Shown: positions 34,361 to 42,610 of the stretch, in pieces
Layout of the letters: each line of letters begins with the position of its first letter
How positions within the stretch are numbered: the first letter of the stretch is position 1
NCBI GenBank assembly: GCA_946886855.1
Contig: CAMPJJ010000033.1
Location: 1-48,031 of the forward strand
From: an uncultured Roseateles sp.
GTDB taxonomy: Bacteria > Pseudomonadota > Gammaproteobacteria > Burkholderiales > Burkholderiaceae
Direction: 5' to 3'
Length of the DNA: 48,031 nucleotides
Made by a program: the position numbers and the translations under genes
The notes under the pieces: model-generated
Database searches by the model: none
The model's input: only the letters and a program-made list of their open reading frames with translations
What the model was told of the DNA's origin: nothing

Positions 34361-36895
34361 GTGTCCACCCAACTCCCCCTCGCCTCCCCCGATCTCGACG
34401 CCCTGCGCGCGCTGCTGACGGCTCGTGGTCTGGCGCTGCCCGACCTGCTCGCGGGCCTGTGGGAGGGTCCGTGGCCGGGTTTCGTGCTGGACGCCAAGGG
34501 CCAGGTCTTGCTGAGCAACGCGCGGCTGCAGGGGCTGATGGGCGCGATCTCGCTCAAAGGTGAGCGCCTGCTGCCCAGCGGCAAGGCGCAGGAGCTGCGC
34601 CTGGTCGATGACCAGGGTCGCGATCATCTGCTGCAGGCCTGGGTGCACCCGCTGGACGGCATGGCGGGCGGATTGGGCCTGGCGCTGCTGCAGGACCACA
34701 GCACCGAGCTGGCGGCGCGCGAACGCGCGGACCGGATGCAATCCGAGATCGACCAGTGGCTCGACCTCTGCCCCCTGCCCGCCCTGATGCATGACGACCA
34801 GGGCCTGCTGCTGCGCTTCAACGGGGCGTTCGCGGCGTTGTGCCGGCGGCTGAGCCCGCAGATGCCGATCAGCCTGCACGAGCTGCCGTCCGAGTGGCGC
34901 GACCTGCTGCATGCCAGGGCCCCCGAGTCGGGCCAGGAGACGCATCGCAACGCGCTGCTCGCGCCGCCCGGCGACCGCCGGCGCTGGATCCGTGTGCGCG
35001 CCCGCCGGTTGAGCGGCCCGTGGACGCGACCGCGCACGCTGGTGATGCTCGAGGACCGCAGCGCGGAGCAGGACCTGGAGCTCGCGCAACAGCAGCTGCA
35101 GACCTTGATGGACACGGCGGGCGTGGGACTGGCGACCTTCCAGGCGGAAGGCGGCTGGTCGCGGCCCGGCACCGGCGCACCGCCTCCGCCGCCCCTCCCC
35201 GGCGACGTGGGCATGCGGCCTGCGCCGGCGCTGCAGGGCGTCAACCGCGACATGGTCGAGCCCGAATCGCGCGCCGAATACGAGAAGCTCCAGCAGGCGC
35301 TGAAGCAGGCGACGCCGACGGTGGCGCGCTACGCGGTCCGGCATCCCGAGCACGGCCTGCGCTGGTTGATGACGCGGGTCGAGATCGGCCAGTTGGCCTC
35401 GGGCCAGAAGACGACCTCGGTGCTGACCGTCGACATCACCGACCACCACCAGGCGCAGGAGCGCAACGAGCTGCTGCAGCATTCCCTGAACCTGCAGACC
35501 GAGCGCGAGCGCGCGGTGCTCGACTCGGTGCTGGTCGGCATCGTGACGGTGGGCCGGCAGGGCATCGAGTGGATGAACCGCTCGGCGCGGCGCATGTTCG
35601 GCGGGGACCTGCCGGAATTCGCCGGTCATCCGATCAGCAGCGTCGCGACCGAGGCGCCGGACCATCCGTTCCGTCAGACGCATTACCTGGACGACCTGCC
35701 CGAGGGCCAGGCCGAGACCTTCGAGTGCCGCGTGGTCGCGCGCGACGGGCGGGAGTTCTGGGTGGTCGGCAACGCGGTGGCGACGGTCGGGCCGGACAGC
35801 TCGCGGCAGCTGACCTACGCCCTGCTCGACATCGAACGGCGCCGGCAGGCCGAGGCGCAAAGCCAGCAGGCGCAGGCCTCGCTGCACCGGATCATCGAGG
35901 CCGCGCCCATCGCCATCAGCCTGCACGACGCGCGCACGCTGCAGGTGCGGCAGATCAACCAGGCCGCGGCGGCGCTGGCGGGCCGGCCCGAGGAAGAGCT
36001 GCTGGGCGCGAGCCTGGAGGCGCTCTTCGGCAGCGGCGACGAGGCGCAGACCATCCGCTCGGACATGGAGTTCGCGCTGCAGAGCAGCGAGGTGCTGCAG
36101 CGCGAGTACCGGCTGACGGTGCGCGGCCAGGCGCGGATCTGGGATGCGCGGCTGCTGCACCTGGCGGGCGTCAACGATGCCAGCGGCGAACTGGAGCCGG
36201 AGCAGCTGCTGCTGGTCGCCAGCGACGTCACGCAGCAGCGCGCGCAGGAAGCCGCGCGGCTGGAGGCGGCCATCGCGCAGCGCGAGCTGCTGGTGCGCGA
36301 GGTCCACCACCGGATCAAGAACAACCTCCAGGGCGTGGCCGGCCTGCTGCAGCAGATCGCCGCGCGCAGACCCGAGGTGCGCACGGTCATCAACGAGGCC
36401 GTCGGCCAGGTGCAGGCGATCGCGCAGGTCTACGGGCTGCAGGTGGGGATGTCGGGACCGCTGCGGCTGCGCAAGGTCGTCGAGGCGGTGATGGGCTCGG
36501 TGCAGCGGATGTTCGGGCGCGAGATCCTGGTCGAGATCGACGGCGCCATGGCCGAGCAGTCGCACCGCTGGGGTCTGCCCGAAGCCGAGGCGATCCCGAT
36601 TGCGCTGACGCTCAACGAGCTGTTCACCAACGCGGTGAAACACGGCGGCGAGACGCCGGTGCGCTGCGCGCTGCGCTTCGACCCCGAGCAGGTGGTGCTG
36701 CGCATCGTCAACCGGGGGACGCTGCCGGCGGGCTTCGACCTCGCGCAGGTGCGCGGCGGCGTTTCCGGCCTGGGGCTGGTGCGCGCGCTGCTGCCGCGGC
36801 GCAGCGCGCTGCTGGGGCTCACGCAGGACGGCGAGCAGGTGGTGTGCGAACTCAGCCTCTGGCCGCCGGGGGTGCAGTTGCTGGAGGCGCTGTAA
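34361..36895 (+). CDS. Multi-PAS sensor histidine kinase, HisKA_2 type
   Basis: 844-residue soluble kinase without membrane segments. PAS-like regions lie near residues 30-120, 130-235, 385-490 and 510-630, with a Pro-run at about 272-278. The dimerisation/phosphoacceptor box LLVREVHHRIKNNLQGVAGL (H649/H650) is HisKA_2. The ATPase domain has LNELFTNAVKHGG (N box) and GGVSGLGLVRALLP (G box). HisKA_2 kinases often pair with ANTAR regulators (EutW-EutV), and an ANTAR response regulator follows 204 bases later, so they are very likely partners. Start is GTG at 34361, without a ribosome site. The signal is unknown; PAS domains suggest a soluble ligand, redox state or light. Confidence 0.9.
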   Translation: MSTQLPLASPDLDALRALLTARGLALPDLLAGLWEGPWPGFVLDAKGQVLLSNARLQGLMGAISLKGERLLPSGKAQELRLVDDQGRDHLLQAWVHPLDGMAGGLGLALLQDHSTELAARERADRMQSEIDQWLDLCPLPALMHDDQGLLLRFNGAFAALCRRLSPQMPISLHELPSEWRDLLHARAPESGQETHRNALLAPPGDRRRWIRVRARRLSGPWTRPRTLVMLEDRSAEQDLELAQQQLQTLMDTAGVGLATFQAEGGWSRPGTGAPPPPPLPGDVGMRPAPALQGVNRDMVEPESRAEYEKLQQALKQATPTVARYAVRHPEHGLRWLMTRVEIGQLASGQKTTSVLTVDITDHHQAQERNELLQHSLNLQTERERAVLDSVLVGIVTVGRQGIEWMNRSARRMFGGDLPEFAGHPISSVATEAPDHPFRQTHYLDDLPEGQAETFECRVVARDGREFWVVGNAVATVGPDSSRQLTYALLDIERRRQAEAQSQQAQASLHRIIEAAPIAISLHDARTLQVRQINQAAAALAGRPEEELLGASLEALFGSGDEAQTIRSDMEFALQSSEVLQREYRLTVRGQARIWDARLLHLAGVNDASGELEPEQLLLVASDVTQQRAQEAARLEAAIAQRELLVREVHHRIKNNLQGVAGLLQQIAARRPEVRTVINEAVGQVQAIAQVYGLQVGMSGPLRLRKVVEAVMGSVQRMFGREILVEIDGAMAEQSHRWGLPEAEAIPIALTLNELFTNAVKHGGETPVRCALRFDPEQVVLRIVNRGTLPAGFDLAQVRGGVSGLGLVRALLPRRSALLGLTQDGEQVVCELSLWPPGVQLLEAL

Positions 36896-36975
36896 GTCCT
36901 TCGGCGACCTTGGTGGCCCCTTGCACCGCATCGTTCATTCCCAGCTCGACACCGCCACCGCTGCCCGTCCCCCGG

Positions 36976-36989
36976 GGTCACTTGTGACC
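36976..36989. promoter_or_regulatory. Palindrome upstream of the ANTAR regulator
   Basis: GGTCAC-TT-GTGACC, perfect 6-base arms, in the 204-base gap between the kinase and the ANTAR regulator. A second small hairpin CCCCA-TCGAT-TGGGG lies nearby at about 37053-37067, and a -10-like GACAAT at about 37038-37044 lies between them. It could be an operator, or a structured leader of the kind ANTAR proteins act on. The loops are not the hexaloops known for ANTAR targets. Confidence 0.4.
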
Positions 36990-37099
36990 ACCCGAAACCG
37001 GGGCCCGGCCGGCGCAGACCCGCCCGCGGCATTTCGGTGACAATCCCGGGTGCCCCATCGATTGGGGTTGGCCTTGGTGGTCTTGAAGTCGGGAGCAGC

Positions 37100-37726
37100 G
37101 TGAGCAGCTTGGATGGCGTGAGCAAGGACGTGGGCGCGAGCGGCAAGGGCCGCATCCTGGTCGTGGACGACGACCGGCTGGTGCTCGCCACCCTGGCGCA
37201 CGGTCTCGCCCAGGCCGGCTATGAGGTGTTCGACGCCGACAACGGCGACGACGCCATCCTGATCGCCCGCCAGCACCGGCCCGACCTCGCGCTGCTGGAC
37301 ATCCGCATGGAGGGCATGACCGGCTTCGACGTCGCCGGCTACCTGCGCGACTACCTGCAGCTGCCCTTCATGTTCCTTTCGGCCTTCGCCGACGAGGCCA
37401 CCGTGGCCAAGGTGAAGGAACTCGGCGCCCTCGCCTACCTCGTCAAGCCGCTGGACATCCACCAGATCGTCCCCGCCGTCGAGGCCGCCTTCGCCAACCG
37501 TCCCGCCCGCACCGTCGCGGCGCCGCCCGCGCCAGCCGTGGAGCCGAGCGCCTCGCTCGAAGTCGTCGAGGCGATGGCCCTGGGCGTGCTGATGCACCGC
37601 TACTCGCTGACCCGCGCACAGGCGCTGTCGCGCCTGGAACGCATGGCCGCGGAACAGGCGATCGAGTCCGGGGAACAGGCCCGGCGCATCGTCGAGGCGG
37701 TCGAGCAGCTCGCGCTCGGGAGCTGA
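37100..37726 (+). CDS. Response regulator with receiver and ANTAR RNA-binding domain
   Basis: 208 residues from the GTG at 37100, chosen because GGGAG lies 5-6 bases upstream and a -10-like GACAAT lies before it; the frame itself opens at 37037. The receiver domain has the acidic cluster VVDDDRL (D23-D25), phosphorylation site D67 in ALLDIRMEG, and K in YLVKPLD. A Pro/Ala linker leads to ANTAR (about 150-205): EAMALGVLMHRYSLTRAQAL, then LERMAAEQAIESGEQARRIV. ANTAR regulators bind nascent RNA and prevent termination when phosphorylated (AmiR, NasR, EutV). The partner is almost certainly the HisKA_2 kinase upstream. The RNA target is not evident in this window. Confidence 0.9.
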   Translation: MSSLDGVSKDVGASGKGRILVVDDDRLVLATLAHGLAQAGYEVFDADNGDDAILIARQHRPDLALLDIRMEGMTGFDVAGYLRDYLQLPFMFLSAFADEATVAKVKELGALAYLVKPLDIHQIVPAVEAAFANRPARTVAAPPAPAVEPSASLEVVEAMALGVLMHRYSLTRAQALSRLERMAAEQAIESGEQARRIVEAVEQLALGS

Positions 37727-37740
37727 GTTCGGGACGTCCC

Positions 37741-37820
37741 GGACCGCGATCGCGGCGGTCCTGGCGACATGCCGGCGATGCCGGCGGCTCGCATCGGCCG
37801 ATCCGGTCGGCCAGCCCATG
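37741..37820. other. Hairpin-rich spacer between converging ANTAR regulator and membrane kinase genes
   Basis: About 100 bases between stops at 37726 and 37828 contain three GC-rich inverted repeats: GGACCGC-GATC-GCGG(C)GGTCC (37741-37761), GCCGGC-GAT-GCCGGC (37772-37786), and GGCCGA-TCCGG-TCGGCC just after. None has a T-run. They may together block read-through between the converging genes. Confidence 0.45.
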
Positions 37821-37827
37821 CGGGCGG

Positions 37828-39702
37828 TCAGTTCGGCAAGGTGAAGTAGAAGCGGGCGCCCTGCCCGACTTCCGATTCGGCCCAGATGTCGCCGCCGTGC
37901 CGGCGCACGATGCGTCGTGCCGAGGCCAGGCCCACGCCGGTCCCCTGGAAGTCGCTCGCGCTGTGCAGCCGCTGGAACACGCCGAAGAGGCGGTCCGCGA
38001 AGCGCATGTCGAAACCGGCGCCGTTGTCGATGACGACGAACACCCGTTCGCCCTGGCGCTGCTCGGACTCGAAGCGGATCTCGGCATGGTCGCGCTTGCC
38101 GCTGTACTTCCACGCGTTGCCGAGCAGGTTCTCCAGCACCATCCGCAGCAGCGTCGGATCGCCCTGCACCCGCAGGCCCGGCTGGACCTGCGCATCGACC
38201 GACCGGGTCGGCGTACCGCGGCGGAGTTCCTCCACCACCTGCGACGCCAGCAGCGACAGGTCCACCGTCTCGTGCCGCAGCGACTGCGAGGACAGGTGCG
38301 ACAGCGCCAGCAACGAGTCGATCATGCTGTGCATCCGCGTCGACGCGCCCAGCACGCGGTCCAGGTGGTCGTTGCCGGCGCGGTCCAGCAGCCGGCCGTA
38401 GTCTTCCTTGAGGATGCGGGTGAAGCCCTCGACCACGCGCAGCGGCGCGCGCAGGTCGTGCGACACGGTGTAGCTGAACGAGGCCTGGTCCGCCCGCGCC
38501 TGCTCCGCCGCCTGCATCGCCAGCGCCGCCGGCACCGTCTCGGCCGCGCCCTGCGGCCACAGGCTCAGCAGCATGCCGCCGCCGTGCGGCAGCGCCGTCA
38601 GGCACAGCCACCAGGCGCCGCAGGCGCTGCCGGATTGCAGGTCGGGCTGCGCCAGCGCCCGGCGGAGTTCCTCGGGCAGACGTTCCTCGCAGGCGCGCCA
38701 GAGCTGGCCTCTCGCCTCCGAGCCGCCCATCATCTGCGCGGCGGCGTCGTTGAAATCGATCAGGCGCGCCGATGCCCCCGCGCCGCCCGCGAGCCCGGAT
38801 CCGTTCGCGGCACCTGCACCCGCACCCGCACCCGCACCCGCACCCGCACCAGCGCCCGCGCCCGCGCCGGCACCGTCACTGAGCAGCCAGGCCGGACCGG
38901 GCAGGGCCTGCAGCCAGTCGGTGGAGGCGGCGGCGGTCGTTGCCGTCGTGGCGGTCGTGGCGGTCGCGGCAGTTGCGATAACGCCTGCAGTGCCCGACAG
39001 CGTCAGGCCGTCGGCGCTCGCCGCCGTCGCCTCGTCGAGCACGCGGGCCGCGCCGAGATAACCGGCGAAGCGCCCCGCCGCGTCCGTGGTCGCCTGCCCG
39101 CGCAGTTCCCAGCGACGGCCCTGCGCGTCGACGACGCGAAGGCGGTCGAAGCTCTGTCCCGGCTCGACCTGGCTGCGCAGGTCCGGCGCGACGCCGTCGG
39201 CCGCCCCGTCGCCCGATCCGGGGGACGAGATGGCGGGTGAGGCGGGGGCGGAGGATGAGCCTGAGGAATGGACCGGCAAGGGCTGGAAGCGCTCCCACAG
39301 CCGCTGCGTGACCGAGCCGTTCATCGCCGTGCCGGCCCAGCTCGACGCCGGTGCGCCCTGGGGCGCCTGCCAGCGCACGAGGTGATGCTGGGCGTCGGTC
39401 TGCCAGAGCCAGTCCGGCTGCAGCTGCGTCAGCGATTGCGCCTGCTGGCGGCTCTCGCGCAGCAGCTCGCCGAATTGCGCCCGCGCCAGCCGCACCGCGA
39501 GGTGCCAGGTCAGCGCGGCCACGAAGATCATCAGCGCGGCGCCCGCCATCACGGCGGTCAGCACCAGGCCGGGGCCGGTGGGCTCGAGGTTGAGCGCGAG
39601 CAGCAGGAGCAGGACCACGACCGCCAGCCCCAAGGCCAGCGCGGCTCCCCTCCATGGCCGACGGCGCGCCGCGGCTTCCCCCAACCTGTTCATGCGGACC
39701 AT
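37828..39702 (-). CDS. Membrane sensor histidine kinase with PAS and HisKA/HATPase domains
   Basis: 624 residues from the ATG at 39702 (39693 is an alternative; neither has a strong ribosome site). Two N-terminal membrane helices (about residues 20-38 and 46-68) are followed by PAS-like folds (LQPDWLWQTDAQHHLVRW; RLIDFNDAAAQMMGG). The phosphoacceptor is H415 in SFSYTVSHDLRAPLRVVEGF. The ATPase domain has ENLLGNAWKYSGK, DNGAGFDM and GTGVGLASARRIVRRHGGD, the phytochrome/bacteriophytochrome-like HisKA class. Linkers contain two low-complexity runs: Thr/Ala (about 237-254) and Gly/Ala (about 277-297), both encoded by tandem DNA repeats. There is no receiver domain, so it needs an external partner; the divergent Hpt/receiver genes are the nearest candidates. 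Confidence 0.9.
   Translation of the reverse strand: MVRMNRLGEAAARRRPWRGAALALGLAVVVLLLLLALNLEPTGPGLVLTAVMAGAALMIFVAALTWHLAVRLARAQFGELLRESRQQAQSLTQLQPDWLWQTDAQHHLVRWQAPQGAPASSWAGTAMNGSVTQRLWERFQPLPVHSSGSSSAPASPAISSPGSGDGAADGVAPDLRSQVEPGQSFDRLRVVDAQGRRWELRGQATTDAAGRFAGYLGAARVLDEATAASADGLTLSGTAGVIATAATATTATTATTAAASTDWLQALPGPAWLLSDGAGAGAGAGAGAGAGAGAGAGAANGSGLAGGAGASARLIDFNDAAAQMMGGSEARGQLWRACEERLPEELRRALAQPDLQSGSACGAWWLCLTALPHGGGMLLSLWPQGAAETVPAALAMQAAEQARADQASFSYTVSHDLRAPLRVVEGFTRILKEDYGRLLDRAGNDHLDRVLGASTRMHSMIDSLLALSHLSSQSLRHETVDLSLLASQVVEELRRGTPTRSVDAQVQPGLRVQGDPTLLRMVLENLLGNAWKYSGKRDHAEIRFESEQRQGERVFVVIDNGAGFDMRFADRLFGVFQRLHSASDFQGTGVGLASARRIVRRHGGDIWAESEVGQGARFYFTLPN
38811..38873. repeat. 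Hexanucleotide tandem repeat encoding a Gly-Ala run in the membrane kinase
   Basis: About ten consecutive copies of a gcaccc/gcgccc-like hexamer (plus strand), the first five or six nearly perfect. On the coding strand each unit reads Gly-Ala, producing a (GA)n linker between PAS regions. Copy-number change would keep the frame. Confidence 0.9.
38937..38975. repeat. Imperfect 9-base tandem repeat encoding a Thr-Ala run in the membrane kinase
   Basis: A gtcgtggcg-like unit is repeated about four times with small changes (plus strand), giving the Thr/Ala-rich stretch at about residues 237-254. In frame, like the Gly-Ala repeat about 70 bases away. Confidence 0.75.
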
Positions 39703-39923
39703 TGTAGGCAGGCAACTGCCGCCCCCCGGGCACCGAACCTGTGCGACGGGGCACCGACGCTTCGCGGGAGGCGGCATGGATGCGACACCCACCCCAGGAC
39801 TTACCCCGAGCGGCGTCTCCAAGAACACCAGAATTGACTGCTTTTTCGCACGCTCGCATCCTTGCGGTGAACGACAATGGTCCGCAACTCCGCGTGGAAC
39901 CCTCGCGGCGCCATGATCAGAAG

Positions 39924-40331
39924 ATGTCACCAGACTACGCCACGACCATGCCCTCCCGGACGCAGCCCGAACCCGCCGTGCTGGACGACCAGGCCCTCGC
40001 CCGTCTGCGCGAGCTGGACCCGGCGGGCGTGAACCATCTGCTGGATCGGGTCGTGGCGGCCTTCCTCAAATCGCTGGACCAGCAGGAGCAGGTGCTCGTC
40101 CAAGGGCGCGACGCGCCGCGCGACCTGAACGCGCTGCGCCACGTGGCGCACACCTTGAAATCGGCCGCGGCCAGCCTGGGCGCGACGGTGCTGTCGCAGC
40201 GCTGCGCCGAGATCGAGGCCCTCGCCCGCGGCGGGCGCGAGGACGGCCTGGCCGACCTGATCGGGACCGTGCTCGACGACATCGCCGCCGCGCGGCTGGC
40301 CATGCAGCAACTGGTGCACCCCTCGCGATGA
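39924..40331 (+). CDS. Stand-alone Hpt (histidine phosphotransfer) domain protein
   Basis: 135 residues from the ATG at 39924 (an internal ATG at 39948 is possible). The Hpt four-helix bundle is seen with phospho-accepting H76 in LRHVAHTLKSAAASLGATVL, and flanking helices LNHLLDRVV-like and IEALARGG. It carries phosphoryl groups between a kinase-linked receiver and a downstream response regulator. Its stop overlaps the start of the receiver-GGDEF-EAL gene (ATGA at 40328-40331), which implies equal synthesis and direct partnership. It is divergent from the membrane kinase gene, with a 221-base spacer containing TTGACT at about 39834. Confidence 0.9.
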   Translation: MSPDYATTMPSRTQPEPAVLDDQALARLRELDPAGVNHLLDRVVAAFLKSLDQQEQVLVQGRDAPRDLNALRHVAHTLKSAAASLGATVLSQRCAEIEALARGGREDGLADLIGTVLDDIAAARLAMQQLVHPSR

Positions 40332-42535
40332 GCCGCGTCCTGAAGGAAGGCGAACTGATCGAACGGCCGCGCGTCCTGCTGGTGGACGACGACCCGGTCA
40401 ACCTCATGCTGATCGAGGCCGCCCTGCAGGAGCACGGCTTCGAGGTCACCGCGCTGACCGGCGGGCAGCAGGCGCTGCAGCTGGTCACGCAGTGGACGCC
40501 CGAGCTGATCGTGCTGGACGCGCTGATGCCCGACCTCGACGGCTTCGAGACCTGCGAGCGGCTGCGCCACCTGCCCGGCTTCGAGAACGCACCGATCCTG
40601 ATGCTGACCGGTCTGGACGACGAGGCCTCGATCAACCGCGCCTACCAGGCCGGCGCGACCGACTTCTTCGTCAAGTCCACCCAATGGCGGCTGCTGGCCG
40701 GCCGGCTGCGCTACATGCTGCGCAGCTCGCGCACGCGCCAGGAGCTCGAGCGCAGCAAGTCCAAGCTGGCCCGCGCGCAAGACCTGGCCCGCATGGGCAG
40801 CTTCGAGTGGCAGACCGGCCACGGCTTCAAGCTGGCCAACGAGGCGCTGCGCGTCTTCGGGCGCGGCCCGGTCGATCCGCTGGACTTCATCGGCGTGATG
40901 CGCATGGTGCCGCGCGAGGAGCGCCTGCTCTTCATGCGCCTGCTGCGCGACGTCGTCGCCCACAACTCGGTGCTGGTGACCGACCTGCCCTTCACGCTGC
41001 TGGACGGCCGCAAGCGCGTCATCCACATCGAGGCCGAGCCCGAGTTCAACGAACACGGCAACGCCTGCGGCTACACCGGCGTCATCCAGGACGTGACCGA
41101 CCGCCGCATGGCGGAGGACCGCATCCGCGAGCTGGCCAACTTCGACGCGCTGACCGGCCTGCCCAACCGCCGCCAGCTGATGTGGCGCGCCGAGCGCGCC
41201 ATCGAGGCCGGCCGCCGCATGGGCCACGAGGTCGGGCTGCTGCTGATCGACCTGGACCGCTTCAAGGTCATCAACGACACGCTGGGCCACGCCGCCGGCG
41301 ACGACCTGCTGATGGAAGTCGGGCGCCGCCTGCGTTCCTGCGTGCGCCACAGCGACCAGGTGATGGAAGGCATGCTGGAATCGGTCGGCACGCGCTCGCA
41401 CCGCACGCTGGAGGCGGTGGGCCGCCTGGGCGGCGACGAGTTCGTCGCGCTGCTGCCCGAGGTCGGCGACGAGAGCGACGCCGAACGCGTCGCCCAGCGC
41501 GTGCTGGACGCCCTGCGCGAGCCGATCTTCATCGCCGGCCAGGAATGTTTCGTGACCGCGTCGGTGGGCATCTCGCTCTACCCGCGCGACGGCCTGACGA
41601 TGGCCGACCTGCTGCGAAACGCCGACGTGGCGATGTACGCGGTCAAGAACCAGGGCCGCAACGCGTCGGCGCTGTACTCGCCGATGCTGGCGGGCCGCGG
41701 GCGCGAGAAGCTCGAGCTCGAATCGGCGCTGCACAAGGCGATCGAGCGCGACGAGCTGGTGCTGCACTACCAGCCCAAGATCGACGTCCGCACCGCCCGC
41801 ATGGTCGGCGCCGAGGCGCTGATGCGCTGGCGCCGCGGCAACACGCTGGTGCCGCCGGGCGACTTCATCCCGCTGGCCGAGGAGACCGGCCTGATCGTGC
41901 CGCTGTCCGAATGGGCGCTGCGCGAGGCCGCGCGCCAGGCCAAGGTCTGGCAACTGAACTTCGGCTTCAGCGAGTCGATCGCGGTGAACCTGCCCAACCG
42001 GCTGTTCGAGCGCTCGGACCTGGTCGAACACATCCACCAGTTCGTCAGCCAGTGGGGCGTGCCGCACCGCGCGATCCAGCTCGAGATCACCGAGACCGGC
42101 CTGATGAAGGACCTGCAGAGCGTGATCCCGTCGCTGCACCGGCTCAACGAGGTGGGCGTCGAGATCTCGATCGACGACTTCGGCACCGGCTACTCGTCGC
42201 TGGCGTATCTGACGACGCTGCCGATCTCCGAGGTGAAGATCGACCGCAGCTTCGTCCGCGACCTGGGCATCACGCCGCAGAGCTCGGCGGTGGTCACCGC
42301 GATCATCGCGCTGGCGCGCTCGCTGGGCCTGCAGGTCGTCGCCGAGGGCGTCGAGACGTTGCGGCAGATGGAAGTGCTGCGCCGACTGGACTGCAGCCTG
42401 ATGCAGGGTTTCCTGTTCAGCAAGGCGCTGCCGCCGGACGACCTGGAACGCTGGCTCGCGCAGACCGTGCTGCCGCGCAAGGCCCCCTGGATCCTGCCGA
42501 CGTCCGACGCCGGCGAAGACATCCCGACACGCTGA
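40328..42535 (+). CDS. Response regulator with GGDEF and EAL domains (cyclic-di-GMP turnover)
   Basis: 735 residues, cytoplasmic. Receiver domain: VLLVDDDPVN and phosphorylation site D64 in LIVLDALMPDLDG. A PAS-like region follows (about 150-265, ending GYTGVIQDVTDRRMAED). GGDEF domain: DALTGLPNRRQL, IDLDRFKVINDTLGHAAGDD, and intact GGDEF at about residues 368-372. EAL domain: intact EALMRW near 496, LEITETGLM, and DDFGTGYSSLAYL followed by KIDRSFV, with AEGVET near the end. Both cyclase and phosphodiesterase sites look intact. About 20 residues are inserted between RHSD and GGDEF, displacing the inhibitory site. It is translationally coupled to the Hpt gene. Confidence 0.93.
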   Translation: MSRVLKEGELIERPRVLLVDDDPVNLMLIEAALQEHGFEVTALTGGQQALQLVTQWTPELIVLDALMPDLDGFETCERLRHLPGFENAPILMLTGLDDEASINRAYQAGATDFFVKSTQWRLLAGRLRYMLRSSRTRQELERSKSKLARAQDLARMGSFEWQTGHGFKLANEALRVFGRGPVDPLDFIGVMRMVPREERLLFMRLLRDVVAHNSVLVTDLPFTLLDGRKRVIHIEAEPEFNEHGNACGYTGVIQDVTDRRMAEDRIRELANFDALTGLPNRRQLMWRAERAIEAGRRMGHEVGLLLIDLDRFKVINDTLGHAAGDDLLMEVGRRLRSCVRHSDQVMEGMLESVGTRSHRTLEAVGRLGGDEFVALLPEVGDESDAERVAQRVLDALREPIFIAGQECFVTASVGISLYPRDGLTMADLLRNADVAMYAVKNQGRNASALYSPMLAGRGREKLELESALHKAIERDELVLHYQPKIDVRTARMVGAEALMRWRRGNTLVPPGDFIPLAEETGLIVPLSEWALREAARQAKVWQLNFGFSESIAVNLPNRLFERSDLVEHIHQFVSQWGVPHRAIQLEITETGLMKDLQSVIPSLHRLNEVGVEISIDDFGTGYSSLAYLTTLPISEVKIDRSFVRDLGITPQSSAVVTAIIALARSLGLQVVAEGVETLRQMEVLRRLDCSLMQGFLFSKALPPDDLERWLAQTVLPRKAPWILPTSDAGEDIPTR

Positions 42536-42610
42536 GCCCGGTTCCCGCCGCGAGCATCAGCGCACTTCCTCGATTCCCCCGATTCCACCGCCTTCACCGA
42601 GTCTCCAACG

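Noticed and set aside
32975..36931. Long minus-strand frame opposite the HDOD and HisKA_2 genes
   Set aside because: Low-complexity Arg/Gln/Leu composition with no motif; the plus-strand genes have clear domains.
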